DNA from: Deinococcus humi
GTDB taxonomy: Bacteria; Deinococcota; Deinococci; Deinococcales; Deinococcaceae
Reading direction: 5' to 3'
NCBI RefSeq assembly: GCF_014201875.1
Contig: NZ_JACHFL010000006.1
Coordinates: 62,001-126,000, forward strand
Length of the DNA: 64,000 nucleotides
The stretch's first letter is position 1; every line of letters starts with the position of its first letter. The notes under the pieces are model-generated. The model was not told the origin of the DNA. It did not search any database and saw only the letters and a list, made by a program, of their open reading frames with translations. Positions 1 to 8,237 of this stretch are shown here, piece by piece. A program made the translations under genes and the position numbers.

Positions 1-312
1 CTCGCTCACTTCTGTGTTGATATTCAAGCGGTTCTGGATGTCTGGGCCAAAGAGAATACTGACATCCCCGGGTTTGATCTGCCGGATCCGATTGCTATGG
101 CGGTTGCTCTTGACGAACGGATCGCCACCACCATTCGTGAACGCTACGTCAAAGTAGAAACCCACAGTGAGCTGTGCCGCGGCCAAACGATGGTCGATCA
201 TCTTCGCTCCACCCAGCAACCCCCGAATACCCGTATCGTCCTGGACGCGGACCGCGACCGTTTTATGGCCATGCTGCACCGCGCGGTCGCTCCATCCCTG
301 AGTCCGGCATGA
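1..312 (+). CDS. Nucleoside hydrolase, C-terminal part
   Basis: The frame is open from the first base, so the gene is cut by the window edge and only about 103 C-terminal residues are seen. The pattern LPDPIAMAVALD followed by VETHSELCRGQTMVDH is characteristic of the end of inosine-uridine/pyrimidine nucleoside hydrolases, which cleave ribonucleosides to base and ribose. The catalytic N-terminal aspartate cluster lies outside the window. Its TGA overlaps the ATG of the next gene as ATGA, so it is translationally coupled to adenosine deaminase. The pair makes sense as purine or pyrimidine salvage. Family assignment is firm; substrate preference cannot be judged. Confidence 0.8.
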   Translation, partial: LAHFCVDIQAVLDVWAKENTDIPGFDLPDPIAMAVALDERIATTIRERYVKVETHSELCRGQTMVDHLRSTQQPPNTRIVLDADRDRFMAMLHRAVAPSLSPA

Positions 313-1304
313 CCAGCGATCGCTTCCGCGTCCTGCCCAAAGTTGAACTGCACCTTCATCTCGATTGCTCACTAAGTTTCGGAGCTGTGCGCACCCTCAA
401 GCCCGAGGTGACGTTTGACGAGTACAGTTCCGACTTCGTATCCCCCGCCCGAGTCACTGACCTGGCCGATCTCTTGCGGCGCAATGCCCGCAGTCTGGCA
501 CTGCAGCAGAATTCCCAAGGTCTTGAGCTGGCTGTGCATGACCTGATGCGTCAGTTGCGTGAAGACGGCGTCATCTACGCATAACTGCGCTTCGCACCTC
601 TTCAGCATCTTGAAGCTGGACTTCAACCGGAACAGGTGGTGCAGATAGTCAATGACGCGCTGGAACAGGCCATTGTGGACACCGGGGTCGAAGCACGTCT
701 CATTCTGTGTACGCTCCGGCACTTCTCTACAGCAGACAGTTTGCGCACGGCACATCTGGTGCATGCGTTCGAGGGCACTCTCGTGGTCGGACTCGACCTC
801 GCTGGGAACGAAGCTGGCCACAGTCTCGACGCCCACATTGCGACCTTCGACTATGCCCACCAGCATGGCCTGTCCTGTACGGCGCACGCCGGCGAAGCTC
901 TGGGCGCGCAGAGTGTCCTTGAGACGCTTGATCGGCTCAACCCGTCCCGTATCGGCCATGGAGTCCGCAGCATCGAAGAGCCTGCTCTGCTGAACGAACT
1001 CAAACGGCGCCACGTGCACCTGGAAGTGTGCCCGACTTGCAACATTCAGATCGGAATCTTCGAATCACTTTCTGCACACCCGGTGGACCAGCTGTACCGG
1101 GCCGGTGTTTCCGTCGGGATCAACACAGATACGCGGACCCTGACGCCCACCACTCTCAGCGCGGAGTACGCGCACTTGGCGGCCACATTCTGCTGGACCC
1201 ACCATGATTTCCTTCGCAGCAACATGATGGCCCTCGACGCCAGCTTCGCTGAACCAGCCGTAAAAACCCGGCTTCAGTCGGTGCTCGAGCGCGCCTATGC
1301 CTGA
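309..1304 (+). pseudogene. Adenosine deaminase with one in-frame TAA
   Basis: This would convert adenosine to inosine. All main blocks of the family are present in one frame: PKVELHLHLDCSLS with the zinc HxH pair, TAHAGEA, RIGHGVR, LEVCPTCN and GINTDTRT with the zinc aspartate. The frame is interrupted only at 582-584, where VIYA is followed by TAA and then LRFAPLQHLEAGL. The family has YxExRFxP here, so TAA stands exactly where a glutamate codon (GAA) is expected, one base away. Starts at ATG 309, overlapping the upstream stop. The TDTR variant in place of TDDP occurs in some bacterial subgroups. Without the stop it would be 331 residues, a normal length. An IS6-type element begins two bases after the final stop. 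Confidence 0.85.
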
Positions 1305-1306
1305 GA

Positions 1307-1322
1307 GGTTCTGGCAACTTAA
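1307..1322 (+). repeat. Left terminal inverted repeat of IS6-type element
   Basis: GGTTCTGGCAACTTAA, the exact reverse complement of 2092-2107. The same end (14 bp) recurs at 22122-22135. Confidence 0.9.
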
Positions 1323-2091
1323 CGTCAGTAGGCTGTTGAGCTGTGACTGCAAGCCCTATCGCCACCGTTTCCCCTCAGCGTCATTGGTGACGCCTTGCGG
1401 CTGTCTCACCGTTTTCCCCTCAGCCAACGTGACGTTCAGAGAACGCCTCCACGAGCGGGGCCTCCAGGTCAGTCACGAAAAGAAAGCGCCAGTGGAACAT
1501 CAAATTATCTCCGCTTCTCGCCGAAGAATTGCCTCAGCGTGAGCCCCGCCGGGGCTCACGCTGGCTTTTGGACGTTACGGTGCGTCCAGGGCGGCGGGAT
1601 ACAGCACTGGTGGTGGCGGGCGGTTGATGAGCGGGGCGACGTCCTCGACCTCCTGCTTGAGGAACACCGAGAGACGAAAGCGGCCAAGTCCTTTTTCGTG
1701 CGCTTGTTGAGGGAATACGACGTGCCAGAGGTCCTTCACACCGAAAAATTGTGGAGCGATGGAGCAGCGCAACGGGAAATTCCCGTGCTCCACACCGTGG
1801 AGCACGTTCAAGTGGTTTCCACTGCCCGCGGCAACACCCTCGTGGAAGGGTCACATCGCAGGGCACAGCAACACGAACGGAGCCAGCTCGGCTTCAAACG
1901 ACGGCGACAAACGCAGGAACTCCTCGCGCTCCACGCCCGAATCTCGAACCTTCACCACCATGCCCGAACAACCATCCCCGCTGTCCTTAACCGAAGCAAC
2001 CAAACTGCAGCACTGCTCCTCTGGCACGAGGCGCTGCAGCAGGCGGCTTGAGAATCAAATCGCCTGCTGCGCAACTTCGGCCCCGCTGAGA

Positions 2092-2107
2092 TTAAGTTGC
2101 CAGAACC
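2092..2107 (-). repeat. Right terminal inverted repeat of IS6-type element
   Basis: TTAAGTTGCCAGAACC, a perfect inverted copy of 1307-1322, immediately followed by integrase-derived sequence. Confidence 0.9.
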
Positions 2108-2493
2108 CTGCTGCCTGAGGCGGTCGAGTTGTTGCGCGCCTGGAAAGAAGGTCAGGCCAGGCAGCGGGCGCGGCGCCAGTGCAAGGGCGAGCCCTGCAGA
2201 AAGGGTGACTTCGCCTTCACGCGTCCGGACGATGCGCCGCCCAACCCCGACTCGCTCCGGAAACTGTTCCACAAGCTGTGCGACAAATCGGGTGTCAGGA
2301 CCAGCACCATCCACGGGCTGCGGCATACTTACGTCACGATGATGGCGGACTTGGGCGTATCGATCGACATCATTGCCAGGCTGGTGGGCCGTAAAAATTC
2401 CGACATCACGCGCGACGTGTACCGGCACCTGTTCGAGGGAAAGAGGCGGTCCAGTCCATGCCGCCCCTGTTCGGGGACGGCGACAGGCAATAG
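2108..2493 (+). pseudogene. Tyrosine recombinase, C-terminal remnant (copy 1)
   Basis: The reading frame starts at the IS6 right end (LLPEAVELLRAWKEGQ) and covers the catalytic C-terminal half of an integrase: GLRHTYVT with the second arginine of the RHRY set, GRKNSDITRDVYRHL with the tyrosine nucleophile. The H/W position reads R (GRKN, where copy 2 has GHQN). After HLFEGK the frame slips and resumes as EAVQSMPPLF, ending at a TAG at 2491-2493. The N-terminal half and first catalytic arginine were removed at the IS boundary. It is closely related to the copy at 7188-7488, including a hairpin just after the stop. Confidence 0.85.
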
Positions 2494-2511
2494 CAGCATG
2501 GAACAGAGATA

Positions 2512-2533
2512 GGAAAGCGCGGCCGCGCTTTCC
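2512..2533. terminator. Perfect 22-bp GC-rich palindrome after integrase remnant
   Basis: The sequence centres on GCGGCCGC with fully paired 11-bp arms (2512-2522 and 2523-2533). It sits 18 bp behind the integrase stop, as does a related hairpin at 7497. No T-run follows, so it could be a rho-independent-like stop or a site belonging to the old integrase module. Confidence 0.5.
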
Positions 2534-2786
2534 CATGCCAAGATTAGGCTGAGTGGCCCGTCCACCGCCGCACCGCCCCGACACCGGCCTGTACAGCCTG
2601 GGTTGGAAACGCTCGCCGGCCGATCCGGTGGTCCTGAGCGGGCAGCTCAGCGGCGCGATGCTGCTCGAGGCGCTGGCCACCCTGGATGGCCAGGGACTGC
2701 TCCGCTGCTCCGGAGAACACGCAGTGACCGGAGCGTTTCATTCTTTTCCCTCGCTCACCCTCCGTTTCACCTTTACAGGAGACTTG

Positions 2787-4088
2787 ATGGACTACCCGTC
2801 CGTTCACCGCCTCAGCAGCGAGATGCAGCGTCACCTGCACGGCCAACCTCAACTCGCCCGAACCTTCGCCCAGTGCTTTCCAAACACCCTGGAAACTACG
2901 GTCCGCCTGCTGGACGACGGCACCAGCTTCGTGTTCACCGGTGACATCCCGGCCATGTGGCTGCGGGACTCCTCGGCCCAGGTCAGCCCCTACCTGCCGC
3001 TCGCCCGCCATGATCCGGACCTGCGCCGCCTGATTTCGGGTCTGATCAGACGCCAGGCCGGGTATCTCGCCACCGACCCCTACGCCAACGCCTTCAACGC
3101 CCAACCCGACGGCAGCGGCCACACGGGTGATCTTCCCCCGCAGGGATCCTGGGTCTGGGAGCGCAAGTTTGAGCTGGATTCGCTGTGCTACCCGGTGTCG
3201 CTGCTGTGGCGCTACTGGCAGGCCACGGACGACCGCAGCGTGTTCACACCGGGGGTCGTGCGGATGCTGGACATCGTGCTGGGCGTGATGCGCACCGAGC
3301 AGCGTCACGAGACCTCGCCCTACCGCTTCGAGCGCCCTGACCCCCTGTTGCCCAGCGACACCCTGCCCCGAGGCGGCCGCGGCTCGCCGGTAGGCTTCAC
3401 GGGGATGGTCTGGTCGGGTTTTCGCCCCAGCGACGACGCCTGCACCTACGGCTACTTGTTGCCGGCCAACATGTTCGCGGTCGTTGTGCTCGGTCAGCTG
3501 GCTCAGATGGCCAAGGAGGTGCTGGATGATCAAGAGTTGGCCACACGTGCCTTGACTTTGCAGGCGGAGATCGAGCGCGGCATCCAGACCCACGGTGTGG
3601 TCGAGCACTCTACCTATGGACGGATGTACGCCTACGAAACGGATGGCCTGGGCCATCACCTGCTGATGGACGACGCCAACGTGCCCAGCCTGCTCTCCAT
3701 ACCGTACCTGGGCTACCGCCCGGCCGACGACCCCATCTACCGGAACACCCGGCGCTTCGTGCTCAGCCCGGACAATCCATACTTCTTCCAGGGGCGCCAG
3801 GCGGCGGGCGTGGGGAGTCCGCATACGCCGGGCGGGCTGATCTGGCCGATCGCTCTGGCCATGCAGGGGCTGACCTCGACTGATCCGCAGGAGCAGAGCC
3901 GTCTGCTGGACACGCTGTGCGCCACCACCGGCGGCACCGACTACATGCATGAGAGCTTCCACCCGGACGCCCCCACCCACTTCACCCGGCCCTGGTTTGC
4001 CTGGGCCAACAGCCTGTTCGCGGAGTTCGTTCTGCACGTCAAGGGGCGCAACCTGATCCCGGACGCCCACGCCGGAAGAGCCCTGTGA
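2787..4088 (+). CDS. GH125 exo-alpha-1,6-mannosidase-like protein
   Basis: A 433-residue protein matching the metal-independent alpha-mannosidase family (GH125, formerly DUF1237). Visible signatures are TGDIPAMWLRDSSAQ near residues 51-65, GMVWSGFRPSDD near 206-217 carrying the acid aspartate, and TDYMHESFHPD with the base glutamate in the C-terminal third. Members trim alpha-1,6-linked mannose from glycans and the fold is an (alpha/alpha)6 barrel; it has no signal peptide. ATG 2787 is chosen because AGGAGA (2777-2782) precedes it. The open frame extends upstream to 2553, but that part does not resemble the family. It ends in an overlap with a decayed dioxygenase-like gene, suggesting a former operon. 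Confidence 0.88.
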   Translation: MDYPSVHRLSSEMQRHLHGQPQLARTFAQCFPNTLETTVRLLDDGTSFVFTGDIPAMWLRDSSAQVSPYLPLARHDPDLRRLISGLIRRQAGYLATDPYANAFNAQPDGSGHTGDLPPQGSWVWERKFELDSLCYPVSLLWRYWQATDDRSVFTPGVVRMLDIVLGVMRTEQRHETSPYRFERPDPLLPSDTLPRGGRGSPVGFTGMVWSGFRPSDDACTYGYLLPANMFAVVVLGQLAQMAKEVLDDQELATRALTLQAEIERGIQTHGVVEHSTYGRMYAYETDGLGHHLLMDDANVPSLLSIPYLGYRPADDPIYRNTRRFVLSPDNPYFFQGRQAAGVGSPHTPGGLIWPIALAMQGLTSTDPQEQSRLLDTLCATTGGTDYMHESFHPDAPTHFTRPWFAWANSLFAEFVLHVKGRNLIPDAHAGRAL

Positions 4089-4527
4089 CCGCGCGCCCCT
4101 GGCCCGATCTGAGTTCTAACCGGTGTCCCCTGAGCCCGCGCCCGGAGCGCCTGGGCTGGCTGACTCCGGTTTCCGAAGAAGAGCGAAGAGCGCCGTGGGG
4201 CGACGGCCCTTCACGCCCGGCTGAACCCCGACGGCTCTCTGTATCTACGCGGGCTGCTCGCGCCGGAGACCGTGCTTGACTTCCGCCGCTATTTCTTCGA
4301 GACCCTCGCGCCTAGCGGCCTGACCCGGCCCGGCACCCCGCCCCAGGAGGGCCTCGCTGGGCCCCACCCGGAGGCGGCAGAGGTGCGCGCGACGCTGTTC
4401 GGCGAGAGATCGTTCCCGGCGAGCGCTATGAGGCGCTGTGCCGGGCCCCGGAACTGCTGGGGGTGTTCCGAGACCTGCTGGGTCCAAACCTGCACCGCTG
4501 CAAACTGATCCGCCACGTGCGTCTTGA
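4085..4527 (+). pseudogene. Phytanoyl-CoA dioxygenase-like gene, truncated and frameshifted
   Basis: Begins at a GTG overlapping the GH125 stop. Coding style resumes in a different frame with LHARLNPDGSLYLRGLLAP, RRYFFETLAP and EAAEVRATLFG, then slips once more near 4405 to give VPGERYEALCRAPELLGVF and NLHRCKLIRHVRL. This looks like the N-terminal half of a PhyH-type Fe(II)/2-oxoglutarate oxygenase. The catalytic HxD and distal His are missing because the sequence breaks into a cas3 remnant at about 4520. At least two frameshifts plus truncation make it dead. The family call is moderate, resting on the LYLRGLLAPETV-type opening and the RKxxRHVRL-type ending. Confidence 0.6.
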
Positions 4528-5392
4528 TTCAAAGGGAGGCTGCGTGGCGCTGCACAGGACTACCGTGACGTCGTGACGCTCGGCCGCTTCCCGCAGCAGG
4601 GCGATGGCTGGCGCCAGGACGTGGTGCGGCAGGGCCTGCACCTCATCCAGCACCAGGACACTGCCCTTAAGCCGGTGCAGTTTGCGCAGCCGGCGCGGCT
4701 CCCCGGCCCCCAGGACCTCAATGGCCTGCACGGTGGTGGTGACGACCACCGGCGCGTCCCAGTTCTCGGTGGCCAGCTGGAGGTGCGGGGGCTGCTCAGC
4801 GCGGCGGCGCAGGTCCAGGGCGCTGTGGGGCTGGTGAGTGGGACGGCCATGACCAGGCGTGAGATCTGCGGCGCGGTGGGCTGCTCTGCCCGTGCCCCTG
4901 CCAGCGTCAGGGCAAACGCTGTGGTCGCCAGGGTCTTGCCGCCCCCGGTGGGCACGGGCAGACGGAACAGACGCTGCCCACCGCCTGCGGCGCGCCGTCC
5001 CGCCTGCCAGAAGGTCTGGAACACTTCTGCCCGGACCTGCTGCACCACCCGGGCCTTGCGGGCCAGCTGCCGCTCCAGGAACCGCACCGGCCCTCCTCAA
5101 AGCGGGAGGCCACGTCCAACAACGTCAGACTGCGCCGCTGGACCGCGCGCTGCGGATTGAGATGCTCCTCGGTGGCCGTCCAGTCGGCGTCCACCAACTG
5201 GCTGGTCAGCATGTGGATCATCAGGTCCACCTGCGTGCCGTCCATCAGGTCCAGTCCGGCTGGGGGCACAGCCAGGGCCTGCAGATCCGCGACGGTGGGA
5301 TGCCCGTCGATCTGTGCGGTGGCCCAGACTTGCCGGGCCGACTGTACCTTGAGGGCGTCCGAGAGGCCTTTGCGCAGATCGTCCTAGGACAC
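4511..5392 (-). pseudogene. cas3: CRISPR Cas3 helicase fragment, frameshifted
   Basis: Reading leftward: LMIHMLTSQLVDADWTATEE and LNPQRAVQRRSL (end of the HD nuclease part), then a frame change to LFRLPVPTGGGKTLATTAFAL (Walker A), then a further change to LQLATENWDAPVVVTTTVQ, GSVLVLDEVQALPHHV (DEVQ box) and VTVVLCSATQPPFES (motif III). The active HD residues and the whole helicase C-terminus are absent. Both ends are abrupt: the left end meets the dioxygenase remnant, the right end an unknown fragment. No other cas gene and no repeat-spacer array is in the window. It can no longer encode a working Cas3. Confidence 0.85.
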
Positions 5393-5401
5393 TGAGCGGC
5401 A

Positions 5402-5708
5402 GCTGTGCGTGTATGACCTGGAGCGGGCCACAACGACGGTGCTGGGGCCGCTGGAAGACATCTGGCGTGACCGGATCCCGGTGGTGCGCCTGCCGGACGC
5501 GACGGTGCTGGCCAGAACCTTGTCGGGATTGCTGGTGCGTTTCGCGCCGGAGGGAGGCGTCCTGGAACGGGTGCGCGTGGGCAAACGGGTGCTGACCTCA
5601 CTATCGCTGATGGGGGAGGTGGTGTGTTTTGGCACGCAGAGTGCGCAGGTCAGGGCCTGGACGTGGACGGCCCTGCCCGTGGTGGGCGTCGCGGGAGCAA
5701 GGGCCTGA
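5402..5708 (+). pseudogene. Unrecognised C-terminal fragment
   Basis: Open from the cas3 junction, giving LCVYDLERATTTVLGPLED, VVRLPDATVLARTLSGLLVRF and VGKRVLTSLSLMGEVVCFG. Codon use looks genuinely coding and there is no good start, so this is likely the tail of a gene cut by the same event that truncated cas3. I do not recognise the family. After the stop, 5709-5882 holds nothing convincing. Confidence 0.35.
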
Positions 5709-5882
5709 GTGGTTCGGCAAGAGGCTTGCGGAAATGAACGTCTACACGACGAACCGCCCCGACTGCCTCAGCGCAGTTCGTCGCTGTGAGCAAACCTATC
5801 GCCAACGTCGAGGACAGCATTCATCTCAGCGAATGAGGGGCTGCTGAAGGCAACAGAGAACTGAAAGAGGCCGTGTTCTAGA

Positions 5883-6764
5883 TTGCGTTCCAGCGTGACT
5901 GCCTCTGCAACCCGTTCGCCCCAGCCCTGGCTGGCCACCGTCCTCGCCCTGCTCCTCGGTCCATGGGGTGCGCTGTACACCGGTGGCGTCTTTGCCTTCC
6001 TGGTTTTGTTGGTGTATCTGGCGCTGCTGTGCCTCGTGGGCCTGCCACCGCAGGGACGCGGCGCGGCAGCGGCGCTGGTGGCCGGCGCCGGCGCGTTTGT
6101 CTGGTCTCGTCTGTCACTGGGGGCAAAGTTGCCCCCAGCCCTGCGCCGCTTTGACCGCCTCTCGGTGCCTCAGGCGCTGCTGCTGGGAGTCGTGATTTTT
6201 GGGACGCTGCTGCTCATGACCCGCACGGCCGTCACCGTGATCAACTACCGCGGCTACTCGATGGCGCCGGCGCTGATCTCCGGGGACCAGGCCTCGGCGG
6301 TGCTGGCGCCGGCGCTGCGCGGCGAGGTGCATCGGGGAGACCTGATCAGCTTCAGATATCCCGGCGCAAAGGCCACCATCGTTTCGCGGGTTGTTGGGGT
6401 GGCTGGGGACACGGTCGAGGTCCGGCGCGGCGTGTTGCTTGTGGGGGAACAGGTCGCCGATGACCCGGCCGCGTTCGCGGCGTTGCAGGCCGCCGGCTGC
6501 GTGGACGAGGAATTGTTCTTCAACAACCGCGCCGTGGCGAAAAGGCTTGGCGCCGTGGGCGAGGAGGAAGATCCAGCGCCGGTCCCCGTCCCCGTGGGCT
6601 CGGTGGCGGTCATCTCGGACAACCGCTCGGACCTGTTCCCAGACTCGCGGGCGTTCGGTTTTTTACCGCTGTCGGAAATTCGCGCCAAGGTGATTGTGTC
6701 CCGGCCAGATTACGCGGGCATGCGTCCAGAAGATTGCCTGCTGCCTACGAATCCAAGACGTTGA
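5883..6764 (+). CDS. Signal peptidase I-like membrane protein without the usual lysine
   Basis: A 293-residue S26-type protein. Several hydrophobic segments fill residues 17-75 and 97-120, then box B reads YRGYSMAPAL with nucleophile Ser126. The next box, normally xKRxVGLPGD, reads IVSRVVGVAGD, so the general-base lysine position (168) is serine; the nearest lysine is Lys163. Boxes D and E are intact (SDNRSDLFPDSRAFGFLP, 245-262). It should face outward and would cleave signal peptides if active; loss of the lysine argues for altered chemistry or inactivity. The start is TTG 5883, with GTG 5895 as an alternative; no strong ribosome site. It lies alone between remnants. Confidence 0.75.
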   Translation: MRSSVTASATRSPQPWLATVLALLLGPWGALYTGGVFAFLVLLVYLALLCLVGLPPQGRGAAAALVAGAGAFVWSRLSLGAKLPPALRRFDRLSVPQALLLGVVIFGTLLLMTRTAVTVINYRGYSMAPALISGDQASAVLAPALRGEVHRGDLISFRYPGAKATIVSRVVGVAGDTVEVRRGVLLVGEQVADDPAAFAALQAAGCVDEELFFNNRAVAKRLGAVGEEEDPAPVPVPVGSVAVISDNRSDLFPDSRAFGFLPLSEIRAKVIVSRPDYAGMRPEDCLLPTNPRR

Positions 6765-6950
6765 GCGGCGTCTTTTCAAGAGGTCAGGGTTGATCTCATC
6801 GCATTGAAAATACGGGCACCCGGACTGACCCCCGCGGCGCTCAGCGAATCAACAGGGTTGCGGCCACCAGGACCGACAGCAGGGCAGCGACCACATGGTC
6901 ACCGCCGTTCAGGGAAGGGGTTGGGGCCGGGCGCCGCGGCTAGGGTGGGA

Positions 6951-7100
6951 TTAGCGCGACAGGTAGGCGAGCAGATTGGTGTCCGCGATGCACACCGCGC
7001 GGCCCAGGTGACGGGCGTGCAGCAGCCCCAGGCGAATGTGGTTGCGGATGGTGCGGTCCGTGACCCGGGCCATCTGGGCCACTTCGAGAATGGTGTACAT
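6951..7100 (-). CDS. Small helix-turn-helix (excisionase-like) protein
   Basis: Encodes 49 residues starting MYTILEVAQMARVTDRT and ending NLLAYLSR. The pattern is a MerR/excisionase-type winged helix (helix-turn-helix, then GLLHARHLGRAVCI as the wing). The frame continues upstream (REKAKLQAAPER before the methionine), so this may be the tail of a longer gene cut by the integrase fragment on the other strand. Position beside a recombinase remnant fits an excisionase or element regulator. Confidence 0.5.
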   Translation of the reverse strand: MYTILEVAQMARVTDRTIRNHIRLGLLHARHLGRAVCIADTNLLAYLSR

Positions 7101-7187
7101 GCGTTCGGGAGCGGCCTGCAGCTTGGCTTTTTCACGTGTTCTCCAGAGGGGGCCATATTCAAGACGTCTTGAACGGCCTGGAAACGG

Positions 7188-7488
7188 GGAGGGTGACTTC
7201 GTCTTCACGCGTCCGGACGGTGCGCCGCCCAACCCCGACTCGCTCCGGAAGCTGTTCCTCACGCTGTGCGACAAGGCCGGCGTCAGGACCATCACCATCC
7301 ACGGACTGCGGCACACGTACGTCACCTTGATGGCGGACCAGGGCATGTCGATCGACATCGTCGCCAAACTGGTGGGCCATCAAAATTCCGCCATCACGCG
7401 CGACGTATACCGGCACCTGTTCGAGGGGAAGCTCGAGCAGGCGGTTCGGGCGATGCCCGCGCTATTCAAGAACGGCGTCGGCGACTAG
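7188..7488 (+). pseudogene. Tyrosine recombinase, C-terminal remnant (copy 2)
   Basis: Covers EGDFVFTRPDGAPPNPDS, IHGLRHTYVTLMADQG, VAKLVGHQNSAITRDVYRH and the natural end EGKLEQAVRAMPALFKNG. Here the H (GHQN) and Tyr positions are intact, unlike copy 1, but the N-terminal half is missing and no start precedes it. It is very similar at DNA level to 2170-2450, in the same orientation about 5 kb away. Confidence 0.85.
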
Positions 7489-7496
7489 AAGTAGGG

Positions 7497-7526
7497 GCAG
7501 GGAAAGCGCGGCCGCGCGCTCCCTGC
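7497..7526. terminator. GC hairpin after integrase copy 2
   Basis: GCAGGGA...AGCGCG pairs with CGCGCTCCCTGC around GCGGCCGC with a small mismatch. It is the counterpart of the 2512 palindrome. No T-run. Confidence 0.45.
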
Positions 7527-7528
7527 CC

Positions 7529-7937
7529 TTGCCTGTTCCGCGAGTGTTGCCGCAGCGGCGTTTTCCATTCGGTGCCGCCTGTTCTACTGCACACCACGCT
7601 TCCACCAGACCGCGCTCCCACCATCAGCGAGTCTGCACCTGACCTCATCCAGACCGAAGCAGTGGTGCCATCACCCATCGGGCGGGGACACAGGCACCAG
7701 CCCTGGCCCGAATCGAAGGGGGAAGCCTCTGCGTGCGCTGGCCGCATCACCTGATCATGGGCCGATCACGGGGGCGCCGGAATACGGTAGACGGCTGAAG
7801 CGTACACTAAAGTACCGGGTGACCGCGCCAGCTGTCCTGCCCCACCGGGTGTGGGCGGCAACGTGCAACGACTCGGGAAGCAAAGCTCGGAGGCCTGCAA
7901 GAGTGCTCGGCACGTACGCCTGGCAATCGGGGGATAC
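7529..7937. other. Intergenic, no gene recognised
   Basis: Short open frames on both strands have no start signal or recognisable motif. It likely contains the promoter for the rightward genes at 7938 and 8238. Confidence 0.4.
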
Positions 7938-8211
7938 ATGAAGGTTTCAGCGTTGGGGTGCTGCCTGGCTCTCGCCCTTGCGGCGCTGCACGGCGCGGGA
8001 GCGGCGCAGGAGCCGGGGTTGATGCTAGTGAATTTCAGTGTTCCGGAACCCACACCTGTTGGTAGCGTAGGGCGCGCGGCTGCGGATCCGCCTGTCACTC
8101 TCTGTGCGCTAGCGTCCGGATCGGGTGTACTCGGAACTGCGCGTGATCGGGCGGTTGTATTTCGACAACGGGGCCAGCAAATCCATCGTGCAGGCCATCG
8201 AGGTGAAGTGA
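7938..8211 (+). pseudogene. Small secreted protein gene, frameshifted
   Basis: Starts MKVSALGCCLALALAALHG, a signal peptide with likely cleavage after AGAAQ, then VNFSVPEPTPVGSVGR. Further on, another frame carries clear coding sequence (SELRVIGRLYFDNGASKSIV, QAIEVK) to a TGA at 8209-8211. One or more frameshifts around 8090-8120 separate them. No family recognised. It is followed after 26 bp by a membrane-protein gene in the same direction. Confidence 0.5.
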
Positions 8212-8237
8212 TGGCCGTGCTCCGCGGAAGCTGACCT

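Larger units (their letters stand above)
1307..2107 (+). mobile_element. IS6-family element, transposase frameshifted
   Basis: An 801-bp element bounded by perfect 16-bp terminal inverted repeats, a normal size for IS6/IS26-type elements. The transposase is broken. One frame gives LRLSHRFPLSQRDVQ, a shifted frame gives LHERGLQVSHE, and the main frame (about 1560-2051) gives WWWRAVDERGDVLDLLLEEHRETKAAKSFF, HTEKL where the family has HTDxL, and RSQLGFKRRRQTQELLALH. The second catalytic aspartate is therefore glutamate, in addition to the frameshifts. No 8-bp target duplication is visible: left flank GCCTGAGA, right flank CTGCTGCC. This suggests a rearranged end or deletion after insertion. The right end abuts an integrase fragment. 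Confidence 0.85.

Noticed and set aside
309..1304. Programmed stop-codon recoding
   Set aside because: TAA is not a known recoding signal here and no stimulatory structure is visible; a point mutation is the simplest explanation.
1299..2115. 8-bp target duplication of the IS6 element
   Set aside because: The two flanks (GCCTGAGA and CTGCTGCC) do not match.
2553..2786. Upstream extension of the GH125 gene
   Set aside because: The extra 78 residues do not resemble the family, whereas ATG 2787 has a good ribosome site.
4511..5392. Possible working CRISPR system
   Set aside because: Cas3 is frameshifted and truncated, and I saw no repeat-spacer array or other cas gene.
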